Source: Lutibacter oricola
Lineage (GTDB): Bacteria > Bacteroidota > Bacteroidia > Flavobacteriales > Flavobacteriaceae
DNA: 64,000 bases
Direction: 5' to 3'
NCBI RefSeq assembly: GCF_900106565.1
Contig: NZ_FNNJ01000014.1
Coordinates: 1-64,000 of the forward strand
Shown: piece by piece, positions 8,589 through 17,573 of the stretch
Layout of the letters: each line of letters begins with the position of its first letter
Position numbering within the stretch: position 1 is the stretch's first letter
The notes under the pieces: model-generated
Databases searched by the model: none
Seen by the model: the letters and a program-made list of their open reading frames with translations, nothing else
What the model was told of the DNA's origin: nothing
Program-made: the position numbers and the translations under genes

Positions 8589-8628
8589 TTTGAGACTGCA
8601 AATTTAACTATATTTTTGAAACTTCAAA
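8589..8628. promoter_or_regulatory. Interleaved divergent promoters of rpmE2 (-) and glutaminyl cyclase (+)
   Basis: Plus strand: TTG at 8590-8592, 18-nt spacer, TATTTTTG at 8611-8618. Minus strand: TTTG at 8628-8625, 18-nt spacer, TAAATTTG at 8606-8599. Both match the Bacteroidota consensus in full and their elements interdigitate within 40 bp, so two polymerases could not bind at once. Confidence 0.6.
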
Positions 8629-8678
8629 CAAATAATTTACTTTATTTACATAAAATTATAAAAAAAGCTATTTCAGTT

Positions 8679-9716
8679 ATGCTAAACAAAACTATTATTA
8701 AATTATTTGCTATTGCCTTAGTGTTAAGTTCTTGCAACAGCGAATATAAGTTTATTTTAAATTCTCCCAAAAAAATTCAGTCTAATAAAGCTTTAAAAAT
8801 TTCGATTTCTGAAAAAGATAACAAAGCCATTGATTCTGTAGTTTTTTCTATTGATAATAAAAAGGTGGTTTCGAATGGAAACTCGGTAGAAATAGACATT
8901 AACAATTATAAATTAGGAAAACATACGGTAAGCGCCTTAATTTTTTACACTGATAAAACTGAGAAAATATCGAATCCTATTTATTTTTTAGCTGATGCTG
9001 GTCCAGATGTTTATACTGTAAAAATAATTAACACCTACCCTCACGATCAAAAAGCCTATACGCAAGGTTTAGAATACCACAATGGTTTTTTATATGAAGG
9101 AACGGGTAGAAACGGAACATCTTACATTAGAAAAGTTGAGTTAAAAACTGGTAAGGTGTTACAACAAGAAGATTTAGATAAAGCTTATTTTGGCGAAGGT
9201 ATTACCATTTTTAACAATAAAATACACCAATTAACTTGGCAAGCTGGTAAAGGAATTGTTTACGACTTAGATACTTTTAAAAAAGAGAAAGAATTTAAAT
9301 ACGCCAAAAGTATTGAAGGTTGGGGCTTAACACATAACGGAGAAAAACTGATTAAAACTGATGGTACTGAGCGTATATGGTTTTTAAATCCTGAAACGCA
9401 TAACGAAGAAACTTATATCGAGGCCTACACAAATAAACGTAAAGTTGAAAAACTAAACGAACTTGAGTTTGTTAACGGTTTAATTTACGCAAATGTTTGG
9501 CAACAAAATTCAATTTTAATGGTTAACTCTATTAATGGAAAGGTTGAAGGCGTTGCCAATTTAAATGCCTTAAAAATTGAAATTGAAAAAACACAAAAAT
9601 TAGTGGATCAAGATGAAGTTTTAAACGGAATTGCTTACGATAAAGAAAATAACCGTTTATTTGTTACCGGTAAACATTGGAGTAAGCTTTATGAAATTGA
9701 ATTGATTAAGAAGTAG
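8679..9716 (+). CDS. Glutaminyl-peptide cyclotransferase-like lipoprotein
   Basis: Members of the bacterial/plant glutamine cyclotransferase family (PF05096) convert N-terminal glutamine of peptides to pyroglutamate. Family segments are clear: TYPHDQKAYTQGLEYHNGFLYEGTGRNGTS, LTWQAGKGIVYD and LEFVNGLIYANVWQQNSI, covering most of a five-bladed propeller. The frame is open upstream from a TTG at 8616. The ATG at 8679 is preferred because it gives a proper lipoprotein signal (AIALVLSSC, lipidated C19) and lies about 54 nt after the inferred transcription start. Residues about 25-105 form an Ig-like N-terminal domain before the propeller. In this group N-terminal Gln created by signal cleavage of exported proteins is a plausible substrate (inference). 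Confidence 0.9.
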   Translation: MLNKTIIKLFAIALVLSSCNSEYKFILNSPKKIQSNKALKISISEKDNKAIDSVVFSIDNKKVVSNGNSVEIDINNYKLGKHTVSALIFYTDKTEKISNPIYFLADAGPDVYTVKIINTYPHDQKAYTQGLEYHNGFLYEGTGRNGTSYIRKVELKTGKVLQQEDLDKAYFGEGITIFNNKIHQLTWQAGKGIVYDLDTFKKEKEFKYAKSIEGWGLTHNGEKLIKTDGTERIWFLNPETHNEETYIEAYTNKRKVEKLNELEFVNGLIYANVWQQNSILMVNSINGKVEGVANLNALKIEIEKTQKLVDQDEVLNGIAYDKENNRLFVTGKHWSKLYEIELIKK

Positions 9717-9777
9717 TTTTTGGTTGAAATTTTCTATTAGTTACTAAATAAATTTTTACATTTACAAAAACTCAAAA

Positions 9778-11307
9778 ATGCGTAACAACATAACCTTGGT
9801 TCTAATTTTGTTTGTTGTTGTTTTTTCTTCTTGCAGAAAAGATTTCGACACGGTTTTAAGTTCTGGTAAACTTGCTTTTTCTAAAGATACCGTATACTTA
9901 GACACCGTTTTTACAAATATTGGCTCTAGCACCTACAATTTAAAAGTATATAACAAAAGTAGCAAAGCAATTTCTATACCTACATTAGGTTTAAAAAAAG
10001 GAGAAAGTTCTTTTTACCGTTTAAATGTAGATGGCATTGCTGGTAAAACTTTTGAAAACGTAGAAATACGAGCAAAAGATAGCATGTATATTTTTATAGA
10101 AACTACTATTGATTACTCGCAAATTACCGATCCCATTTATACGGATGCTATTGTTTTTGATAGTGGCAATAATTTACAAGATGTAAAATTAATTACACTT
10201 GTTGAAGATGCTTATTTTTTATACCCTTCTAAAAATGCTGAAGGCGTTATTGAAACTATAAAAACAGGTATAGATGGCGAAGGAAATGACTTGCGTATAC
10301 AAGGTTTTTATTTAGAAGGAAATACTACTTTTACCAATGAAAAACCTTACGTTATTTATGGCTACTATGCCGTACCAGAAAACAATACACTAACTATTGA
10401 TGCTGGTGCAAAAATTCATTTTCACTCAAATTCTGGTTTAATTGTAAATAAAAACTCTAGCCTTTTAATTAATGGTAAAATAGATAGCAAAGTTACTTTT
10501 GAAGGTGATAGATTAGAACCTTCTTTTAGCGATATTCCAGGGCAATGGGGTGCAATATGGCTACGAGCAGGAAGCAAAAATAATTCAATTAAAAATACTG
10601 TTATTAAAAATGCTTCCATAGGTATTATTATGGATTCTATTGGAAGTAACACTACTCCTACTTTAACACTAAAAAATACCGAAATTTACAACAGCTCTAA
10701 CTATGGTTTACTAGCTAGAGAAACAAACGTTAAAGGCGATAATGTTATAATTAACAATAGCGGGCAAGTATCTTTGGCTTGTATTATTGGTGGTACTTAT
10801 AACTTTACACACTCTACTTTTACAAATTATTGGAATAACAGTTTACGTGAATACCCAAGCGTATTAATAAACAATTATTATACATACCAAAATGGTGAAA
10901 CGCAAATTGTACAAACAAGAGATTTAGTAGCTGCTAATTTTACAAATTGTATTATTGATGGAAATAGAGGCATTGAATTTTTAGTTGAAAAAGTTGAAGG
11001 CTCACTATTTAATTTCAACTTTAAAAACAATTTAATTAGATTTAACGATTATAATAACTCCTATACAGCTATTGCTGAATATAATTTTGAAGACTCAACA
11101 CATTATTCGAACAATATTTTAAATGGTGAAGCTGATTTTAAAAACCCAAACAATAACGAATTAATTATTGGTAAAAACAATGAGGGAATTGGAAAAGCTT
11201 TACCTGAAGGAACCACAGAAAGCCCAATTGATGTTTTAGGAGTTACTAGAGCTAACCCTGCAGATATTGGAGCGTACGAACACACCATTTTTGAAGAAGA
11301 AGATTAA
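9778..11307 (+). CDS. Lipoprotein with predicted right-handed beta-helix
   Basis: This is a 509-residue lipoprotein (signal VVVFSSC, C19) without a function I can name. An N-terminal Ig-like domain (SGKLAFSKDTVYLDTVFTNIGSSTYNLKVYN) is followed by a long stretch rich in Asn, Ile, Ser and short beta strands (GAKIHFHSNSGLIVNKNSSLLINGKID, NSIKNTVIKNASIGIIMDS), which looks like a pectate-lyase-type parallel beta-helix. Near the C-terminus, DVLGVTRANPADIGAYEH is the motif common at the end of right-handed beta-helix (choice-of-anchor) proteins. The stop overlaps the start of the next gene by one base, so it is probably co-transcribed with the SDR gene. Confidence 0.75.
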   Translation: MRNNITLVLILFVVVFSSCRKDFDTVLSSGKLAFSKDTVYLDTVFTNIGSSTYNLKVYNKSSKAISIPTLGLKKGESSFYRLNVDGIAGKTFENVEIRAKDSMYIFIETTIDYSQITDPIYTDAIVFDSGNNLQDVKLITLVEDAYFLYPSKNAEGVIETIKTGIDGEGNDLRIQGFYLEGNTTFTNEKPYVIYGYYAVPENNTLTIDAGAKIHFHSNSGLIVNKNSSLLINGKIDSKVTFEGDRLEPSFSDIPGQWGAIWLRAGSKNNSIKNTVIKNASIGIIMDSIGSNTTPTLTLKNTEIYNSSNYGLLARETNVKGDNVIINNSGQVSLACIIGGTYNFTHSTFTNYWNNSLREYPSVLINNYYTYQNGETQIVQTRDLVAANFTNCIIDGNRGIEFLVEKVEGSLFNFNFKNNLIRFNDYNNSYTAIAEYNFEDSTHYSNNILNGEADFKNPNNNELIIGKNNEGIGKALPEGTTESPIDVLGVTRANPADIGAYEHTIFEEED

Positions 11308-11987
11308 TGAAAAATATAATAATTACAGGTACAAGTAGAGGAATTGGGTTTGAATTGGCTCAGTTATTTTCAAAAAACAATTACAATGTTTTGGCATTAT
11401 CTAGAAATGCTGAACCTATCAACGCTTTAAACTTAAAAAACACAACGAGTTTATCTGTAGATTTATCAGTTGAAAATGATTTAAAAAAGGTTACTGATTT
11501 TGTATCAAAAAATTGGAAACAAGTTGATGTTTTAATAAACAATGCTGGTAAATTAATTAGCAAACCTTTTACAAATTTATCTTCAAAAGATTTTTTAGAT
11601 GTTTATAATGTAAATGTATTTGCTGTTGCCGAATTAACTCGCCTATTAATTCCATTTTTAAAACCAAAAAGTCACGTTGTTACCATAAGCAGTATGGGAG
11701 GCGTACAAGGCAGTATGAAGTTTCCTGGCTTAGCAGCTTACAGTTCTGCAAAAGGAGCAGTTATTACATTAACCGAATTATTGGCTGAAGAATATAAAGA
11801 ACAACAGATTGCATTTAATGTTTTAGCACTTGGAGCCGTACAAACAGAGATGTTGGAAGAAGCATTTCCTGGGTATCAGGCACCAATTTCAGCAAATGAA
11901 ATGGCTGACTATATTTACAACTTTGCTTTAACTGGAAATAAATTTTATAACGGAAAAATATTAGAAGTTTCTTCAACAACTCCGTAA
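11307..11987 (+). CDS. Short-chain dehydrogenase/reductase
   Basis: A classical SDR of 226 aa with a Rossmann fold. The nucleotide-binding motif TGTSRGIG is at residues 7-14, NNAG at 78-81, and the active-site tyrosine and lysine are in YSSAK (Y145, K149), with the serine in ISSMGG. It is a little shorter than the usual 240-260 aa. The substrate cannot be read from the sequence. It overlaps the preceding lipoprotein gene by one base and ends one base before the SprT-like gene, so it sits in a tight operon. Confidence 0.9.
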   Translation: MKNIIITGTSRGIGFELAQLFSKNNYNVLALSRNAEPINALNLKNTTSLSVDLSVENDLKKVTDFVSKNWKQVDVLINNAGKLISKPFTNLSSKDFLDVYNVNVFAVAELTRLLIPFLKPKSHVVTISSMGGVQGSMKFPGLAAYSSAKGAVITLTELLAEEYKEQQIAFNVLALGAVQTEMLEEAFPGYQAPISANEMADYIYNFALTGNKFYNGKILEVSSTTP

Positions 11988-11988
11988 T

Positions 11989-12585
11989 ATGATTCAGCAA
12001 CTTTCTCCGTTTTTACCTTCAAAATCTATTCATTTAGTTGAAGAAATTTTAACTAATAACCCAATTGAAATAAAAATAGTTAACCAAAGAGCTACTAAAC
12101 ACGGAGATTTTAAAAGAACTTTACAAGGTAGGTATCTAATTACTATAAATAATAGTTTAAATAAATATCAATTTTTACTTACTTTAATTCATGAAATTGC
12201 TCATTTTACAACCTATAAAAAATATAGAAATGTAAAACCACATGGCATTGAGTGGAAACGAAATTTTCAGCACTTAATGCTGCCTTTTATTCAACCAGAA
12301 ATTTACCCTTTAGATATTTTACCACACTTGGCTAATTATTTAAAAAATCCAAAGGCAAGTACAGGTTCTGATGTTAACTTAACACGAGCTCTTTTAAAAT
12401 ACAATGCAAATTCAACAAAAAATTATATTTTTGAAATTGAACAAAACAGCATATTTGTTTACAATAAAAAAACTTATAAAAAAGGAAAAAAACGTAGAAC
12501 TCGTTTTGAATGTTTAGAATTAAAAAGTAAAAAGCTATATTTATTCAATCAAAATGCTGAAGTTGAACTAATAAAAGAAATCTAA
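11989..12585 (+). CDS. SprT-like zinc metallopeptidase
   Basis: This 198-residue protein has the zincin motif HEIAH (H68, E69, H72) followed by the SprT-type third ligand in HGIEWK (H85). The C-terminal half (KGKKRRTRFECLELKSKKLYLFN) resembles the small beta domain after the SprT core, but lacks the CxxC zinc ribbon seen in some relatives. The biological role of bacterial SprT-like proteins is uncertain; the eukaryotic relative Spartan cuts DNA-protein crosslinks. No signal peptide is present, so it is cytoplasmic. Confidence 0.85.
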   Translation: MIQQLSPFLPSKSIHLVEEILTNNPIEIKIVNQRATKHGDFKRTLQGRYLITINNSLNKYQFLLTLIHEIAHFTTYKKYRNVKPHGIEWKRNFQHLMLPFIQPEIYPLDILPHLANYLKNPKASTGSDVNLTRALLKYNANSTKNYIFEIEQNSIFVYNKKTYKKGKKRRTRFECLELKSKKLYLFNQNAEVELIKEI

Positions 12586-12595
12586 TTATTTAGTT

Positions 12596-14023
12596 ATGGA
12601 AAATGAAAACAACCCTCAACCTGTTGAAAACTCAACAAACAATACCGCTAATAATAACATTAAAGGTATTTGGGTTGAAACAAAAAAATTCTTTATTGAA
12701 TTATTAGACATTAGACACGATACCGATAAGAAAGGTACAATACAAGATATTAAAGACAATATATCTATGAAAGGCCATACTGCTTGGGTATTAGTTTTTT
12801 CCATTCTAATTGCATCTATTGGTTTAAATGTTAGCTCTACTGCTGTTGTAATTGGAGCCATGCTAATTTCTCCACTAATGGGGCCAATTTTGGGTGTTGG
12901 TTTATCTATTGGAATTAATGATATTGATACTTTAAGACGCTCTCTTGTAAACCTTGGTGTAATGGTTGGTTTAAGTTTATTAACCTCAACACTATTTTTT
13001 ATATTTCCAATTTTTCAAAATGAAACTCCAGAAATTTTAGCCAGAACTGCGCCAGATGTTAGAGATGTTTTTATAGCTATTTCAGGTGGTTTAGCCTTAA
13101 TTATTGCATTAAGTAGAAGAAGTCAACAAACAAATACTATTGCTGGTGTAGCAATTGCTACTGCGCTTATGCCGCCACTTTGTACTGCTGGTTATGGAAT
13201 TGCAACTTTAAACTTTGCCTATTTTGGTGGAGCCATGTTTTTATTTACCATTAACACTATTTTTATTGCTTTAGCAACCTTTGTAATTGTAAAATTTTTA
13301 CGATTTCCAATGCTTAAATATATAAATTCTGCTAAAAGAAAACGTATTGCTAGGTTAGCTTCTTTTGTTGCAATTATTGTTTTTTCAGGTAGTATTTATT
13401 TGTTTTTAAACCTTTTCCAAGAAAATCAATTTAAACAGCACGCTCAAAATTTAATTAATGAAATTAAAGATAGTGGCATTAGTATTATTGACGAAGAAGA
13501 TGATAATATAAATTACGAAGAAAAATCTATTAAGCTAATTGTTTACGGAAATAAGCTATCTAAAGTTGAAATAAATAAATGGAATGAAAAACTTATTGAC
13601 CATAACTTAGAAGGCACAAAACTTAACTTTTACCAAGGTTTAGACGATAGTGATTTAAGAAATGAAGTTAAAAACCTTTCTGAATTATATACTCAAAACC
13701 AAAAAATTATTTCTTCAAGAGATGAAACAGTAAAAGAAAAAGAAGAAAAAATTAAACTTTTAATGGCTCAATTAACTAAATATGAAAAAAATGAAATTCC
13801 ATTTATTCAAGTAAGTCAAGAAGCTAAAATAAACTACAATGGCCTAGAAAATATTAGCTATGCTAGATTAGTTCAAACAGATTTTAATAAAGTAGATACT
13901 CTAACCGTTTTTAACGCTAAATGGTACGATTCAGTTCCAAATACAGCCAATCAGAAAATTTTACTTCAAAAGTGGCTTAAAACGCGTTTAAATTTGGATA
14001 CTCTACAATTAAATAACAACTAA
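12596..14023 (+). CDS. DUF389-family membrane protein with coiled C-terminal extension
   Basis: The hydrophobic core (residues about 60-270) matches the DUF389/TIGR00341 family: GHTAWVLVFSILIASIGLNV, AVVIGAMLISPLMGPILGVGLS and ALMPPLCTAGYGIA are its signature blocks. The family function is unknown. About 200 further residues follow, hydrophilic and with a likely coiled coil (SSRDETVKEKEEKIKLLMAQLTKYE). The N-terminus is a short Asn-rich tail. It is last in the run that begins at 9778, and its stop overlaps by a few bases the stop of the convergent TonB receptor gene. Confidence 0.88.
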   Translation: MENENNPQPVENSTNNTANNNIKGIWVETKKFFIELLDIRHDTDKKGTIQDIKDNISMKGHTAWVLVFSILIASIGLNVSSTAVVIGAMLISPLMGPILGVGLSIGINDIDTLRRSLVNLGVMVGLSLLTSTLFFIFPIFQNETPEILARTAPDVRDVFIAISGGLALIIALSRRSQQTNTIAGVAIATALMPPLCTAGYGIATLNFAYFGGAMFLFTINTIFIALATFVIVKFLRFPMLKYINSAKRKRIARLASFVAIIVFSGSIYLFLNLFQENQFKQHAQNLINEIKDSGISIIDEEDDNINYEEKSIKLIVYGNKLSKVEINKWNEKLIDHNLEGTKLNFYQGLDDSDLRNEVKNLSELYTQNQKIISSRDETVKEKEEKIKLLMAQLTKYEKNEIPFIQVSQEAKINYNGLENISYARLVQTDFNKVDTLTVFNAKWYDSVPNTANQKILLQKWLKTRLNLDTLQLNNN

Positions 14024-16431
14024 AAGTCTACAATAAACCCAAATCTTGGAAGTACGTTTCCAGAATTATTTTCAATTTCTTCGAGATTGTATTTTGATGC
14101 GTCGGTAGAATTTATAATTTTATTTCCATTAGCATCTACCATAGGTATTAATAACGCTTGAGATTGCGATTCACTTGCATATACATTTTGTATATCTACA
14201 TAAAAATTAAGCGACATTTTTTTCCAATACCAAGTTTTATCTACTCTAAAATCTAATTGATGGTATGTATTATAACGTTCAGTATTTAAGTTTGAATAAT
14301 CTAAAATTCCGCTATTAGAAACATCATAATTTACAATTGTAGAAGACGCATCCAAATCGTAAGGTGTATACGGTTGCCCACCAACTAAACGAAACTTACC
14401 TCCTATTTCCCAATTTTTATTTAATTTTTTTCCTGCAGTTACCGTAAGTAAATGTTTATTATCCCAAGACGAGGCAATGTATTTATTTGCTGCATTTTGA
14501 AATTCACTTTTAACAAACGTATAAGACAATATTCCGTACAAACCATTGTACGATTTTTTTTGCGCCAATAACTCAACACCATAAGCTCTGCCTTTTGAAG
14601 TTGAAGTAACTTCCTCATTACCAACAACTCCAAAATCAGCTCCTAAGTTTGCCAAACTTATTTGATCTCTAACAGAAAACGGATAATTTTTATAAGCCTT
14701 ATAAAATCCTTCAAAAGAAATTTTTGAAGTAGAATTTGGACTCAACTCTAAGCCAGAAACATAATGCGTAGCTGTAATATATTTTAATTCATTATTTTTA
14801 TTTACCAATTCATTTGCCAAATTTCTATAACCTAAAATGGTATATGAAGGTAACTGATTATAAATACCTGTTGAAGCATTAAAATTCAGTTTATTATTTA
14901 GTTTGTATGTTAATGAAATTCGTGGAGAAAACTGATTGAATAAATTCTCCATTTCATTATTATAATCAACACCATCAAACCTAAACCCAGCAGAAATACC
15001 TAATTTTGAATTCAAATATTTTTTTGAAACTTGACCAAACACATTGTATTTAAGCATATTTAGTTTTGAAGAAAAATCAACAATAGAAACTCCATTTGAG
15101 TTTGCTATTTGCTGAAAAGTATTATTAATGTACTTAGCTGTTTCAAATCCAATTCCAACATTTAATTTGTAATTATTTTTTAGGGTTGAAGTATTTTCGA
15201 ATCTAAACTTATTTTCAATTTCTTTAGATGAATAATTCAACAACAAATCTGTTAAAGCACCAGTATTATTAAAATATTTCTGAGCCTCATTACTCCATTT
15301 GTTTCTACTTAAAACATATTGCTGCGTAGATTTTTCGCTATAATGCTTATACACAAGTCCAACTGTATAATTCCATTGTTCTTGCACAGGAATATTACTT
15401 AAAATATATTTATTTCGCTTAAAAGTATCTTCATCTGTAACATCATCATTCACATCTTCATTTAACTTAAAATTATCTATAGCTCCCAATCCAATAATTG
15501 AAATTTCATCGGTTGCAGAAATTTGATGTTTTACTTTAAACTGAAAATCATTATAAGTAGGTAAAAATGGCAATTTAATTAGTTTAAATAAAAACTGAAG
15601 ATAAGATTGACGCATAGAAGCCGTAAAAGTAGTGTTTGAGCCTATTGGACCATTTAACGTTACTCCAGCATCAGAAGTTCCTAAAGTAGCTCTAGTATCC
15701 AATTTATTTGGATTTCCATCCTTTTGGGTAAACTCTATAATAGAACTAAGCGCATTTCCTCTATTCGCTGAAAAAGCACTTGTATAAAAATCTACCTTCC
15801 TAATTAAGTCGGCATTCATAATACCAACAGGTCCACCTGATGAACCTTGTGTTTGAAAATGATTTATTACCGGCACTTCAATACCGTCTAAATAAAATTT
15901 ATTTTCTGAAGGCGAACCACCACGAATTATTATATCGTTTCTAAACCCCGGATTAGAAGCAACACCTGGTAACGACTGTAAAACTTTTAAAACATCTCTA
16001 TTACCTCCTGGATTTTTTTCAATTTCAGCAATTCCCAAAGTTTGTACAGAAAGTGGATTTTCAACAGACTTTTTAAACAACTTACTTTGTATAACCACTT
16101 CATCAAGTATTTCATTACTTTGAGAAAGCTCAATTAGTACATAAGGAGATTTTTCATTAGTAACCAAATAATCACTTGTAGTAATTGTATTATAACCAAC
16201 TAAAGATGCTTGAAGCTTTACATAACCTAGAGGTACTTTCTGAATAGTAAACACACCCAACTCATTACTTGTAACTCCAATAGTTGTTCCTTCAATAATT
16301 ATAGCCGCAAAAGATATTGGTTCTCTTGTTTGAGCATCGATTACTTTTCCTTTAACAACACCAGTAGACTGAGAAAAAACTATAACTGTTTGTAGTACTA
16401 TTATTAAAAAAATGAAAAGCTGCTTCTTCAT
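14020..16431 (-). CDS. TonB-dependent outer membrane receptor
   Basis: 803 aa with a signal peptide (IVLQTVIVFSQ). A carboxypeptidase-regulatory-like domain (about 25-110, VVKGKVIDAQTREPISFAAIIIEGTTIGVTSN) leads into a TonB-box-like stretch (EILDEVVIQS). The plug domain follows (SVQTLGIAEIEKNPGGNRDVLKVLQSLPGV, DIIIRGGSPSENKFYLDGIEVP), then a beta-barrel ending in Phe (RFGFIVDF). It is shorter than SusC proteins and has no SusD partner nearby, so it is a classical TonB-dependent transporter. The ligand is unknown. It ends convergently with the DUF389 gene with a 4-bp overlap. Confidence 0.92.
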   Translation of the reverse strand: MKKQLFIFLIIVLQTVIVFSQSTGVVKGKVIDAQTREPISFAAIIIEGTTIGVTSNELGVFTIQKVPLGYVKLQASLVGYNTITTSDYLVTNEKSPYVLIELSQSNEILDEVVIQSKLFKKSVENPLSVQTLGIAEIEKNPGGNRDVLKVLQSLPGVASNPGFRNDIIIRGGSPSENKFYLDGIEVPVINHFQTQGSSGGPVGIMNADLIRKVDFYTSAFSANRGNALSSIIEFTQKDGNPNKLDTRATLGTSDAGVTLNGPIGSNTTFTASMRQSYLQFLFKLIKLPFLPTYNDFQFKVKHQISATDEISIIGLGAIDNFKLNEDVNDDVTDEDTFKRNKYILSNIPVQEQWNYTVGLVYKHYSEKSTQQYVLSRNKWSNEAQKYFNNTGALTDLLLNYSSKEIENKFRFENTSTLKNNYKLNVGIGFETAKYINNTFQQIANSNGVSIVDFSSKLNMLKYNVFGQVSKKYLNSKLGISAGFRFDGVDYNNEMENLFNQFSPRISLTYKLNNKLNFNASTGIYNQLPSYTILGYRNLANELVNKNNELKYITATHYVSGLELSPNSTSKISFEGFYKAYKNYPFSVRDQISLANLGADFGVVGNEEVTSTSKGRAYGVELLAQKKSYNGLYGILSYTFVKSEFQNAANKYIASSWDNKHLLTVTAGKKLNKNWEIGGKFRLVGGQPYTPYDLDASSTIVNYDVSNSGILDYSNLNTERYNTYHQLDFRVDKTWYWKKMSLNFYVDIQNVYASESQSQALLIPMVDANGNKIINSTDASKYNLEEIENNSGNVLPRFGFIVDF

Positions 16432-16509
16432 AATAAAACTTATTTTAATACAAATATAATTATTTTGTTTAATTTTTTATGAAATTTATTAGACAATTAG
16501 TTTTTACAC

Positions 16510-16543
16510 ATAAAAAAAGCCTCAAACAAATTGTTTGAGGCTT
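16510..16543 (-). terminator. Intrinsic terminator downstream of tRNA-Tyr
   Basis: An 11-bp perfect stem (aagcctcaaac/gtttgaggctt) followed on the minus strand by a T-run lies 1-2 bases after the 3' end of tRNA-Tyr. Confidence 0.85.
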
Positions 16544-16544
16544 G

Positions 16545-16625
<81 letters not shown>

Positions 16626-16639
16626 ATTAGTTAAAAACT

Positions 16640-16668
16640 AAAAAACTTCTCAAGCTAGAGAAGTTTTA
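16640..16668 (-). terminator. Hairpin between tRNA-Lys and tRNA-Tyr
   Basis: A perfect 10-bp stem (aaaacttctc/gagaagtttt) with a T-rich tail on the minus strand lies just after tRNA-Lys. It looks like an intrinsic terminator or a processing signal between the two tRNAs. Confidence 0.6.
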
Positions 16669-16669
16669 G

Positions 16670-16742
16670 TGACCTGGCTGGGGCTCGAACCCAGGACCAC
16701 CTCCTTAAAAGGGAGGTGCTCTACCAACTGAGCTACCAGGTC
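16670..16742 (-). tRNA. tRNA-Lys (anticodon TTT)
   Basis: A 73-nt cloverleaf on the minus strand: acceptor GACCTGG/CCAGGTC, D-arm TAGCTCAGTTGGTAGAGC, anticodon loop CTTTTAA between CCTCC and GGAGG, T-arm CTGGGTTCGAGCCCCAG. CCA is not encoded. Confidence 0.98.
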
Positions 16743-16805
16743 ATTGTTTTTCCTTTTTAGCGGCTGCAAATATATAGGTTAATTTCTAACAAACAAACAT
16801 TTTTT

Positions 16806-17573
16806 CTATTTTATTTCACTTAAATATGCTTCTCTAACTTTTTTAAATAAGTTAGAAGAATATACAAAATTTACAACTGCTTCATTTTCAGTTTTAAAAA
16901 TCTCTTTATTGGATCCTTCCCAAGCTTTTACTCCATCTTTTAAAAAAATAATTTTTTCTCCAATTTCCATAACAGAATTCATATCGTGAGAATTTATTAC
17001 AGTAATCATGTCGTATTCTTTTGTTATTTCTTGAATTAAATTATCGATTACAATTGCTGTTTGAGGATCTAAACCAGAATTTGGTTCATCGCAAAACAAA
17101 TATTTCGGATTCATAACAATTGCTCTTGCAATTGCAACACGTTTTTGCATTCCTCCTGAAAGTTCTGCTGGAAACTTTTTATTAGAATTAGGTAAATTAA
17201 CCCTTTCAAGTACCTCATTTACTCTTTTAAGCATTTCTAATGGCGTACTTCTTGTAAACATTTTTAAAGGAAACATAATATTTTCTTCAACAGTTAAAGA
17301 ATCATACAATGCTCCACCTTGAAAAACCATTCCTATTTCTTTTCTAAGCTGCCTACGCGACTTTATATCTAATTCGGTATGTTTTCTACCATCAAAACAA
17401 ATAACACCACTATTAGGCACGTGTAAACCAATTAGGCATTTTAAAAATACTGTTTTACCAGATCCGCTTTGCCCAATTATCATATTGGTCTTTCCTTTTT
17501 CAAAAGTTGTTGTAACCCCTTTTAAAACTTCGGCCCCATTAAAACTTTTAATTAAATTTTGTACCTCAATCAT
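16806..17573 (-). CDS. mlaF: ABC transporter ATPase, MlaF type
   Basis: 255 aa with Walker A GQSGSGKT, Q-loop FQGGALYDSLTVEEN, signature LSGGMQKR, Walker B YLFCDEPNSGLD and the H-loop INSHDMNSV. The AlYDSLTVEENI and EPNSGLDP context is typical of MlaF/Mkl ATPases, which drive phospholipid transport between the membranes. The start overlaps the stop of the upstream permease gene by one base. The usual length is about 260 aa. Confidence 0.93.
   Translation of the reverse strand: MIEVQNLIKSFNGAEVLKGVTTTFEKGKTNMIIGQSGSGKTVFLKCLIGLHVPNSGVICFDGRKHTELDIKSRRQLRKEIGMVFQGGALYDSLTVEENIMFPLKMFTRSTPLEMLKRVNEVLERVNLPNSNKKFPAELSGGMQKRVAIARAIVMNPKYLFCDEPNSGLDPQTAIVIDNLIQEITKEYDMITVINSHDMNSVMEIGEKIIFLKDGVKAWEGSNKEIFKTENEAVVNFVYSSNLFKKVREAYLSEIK

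Noticed and set aside
8616..8678. Upstream TTG start for the glutaminyl cyclase
   Set aside because: The ATG at 8679 places the lipoprotein signal at the N-terminus, and the TTG lies inside the -7 element.
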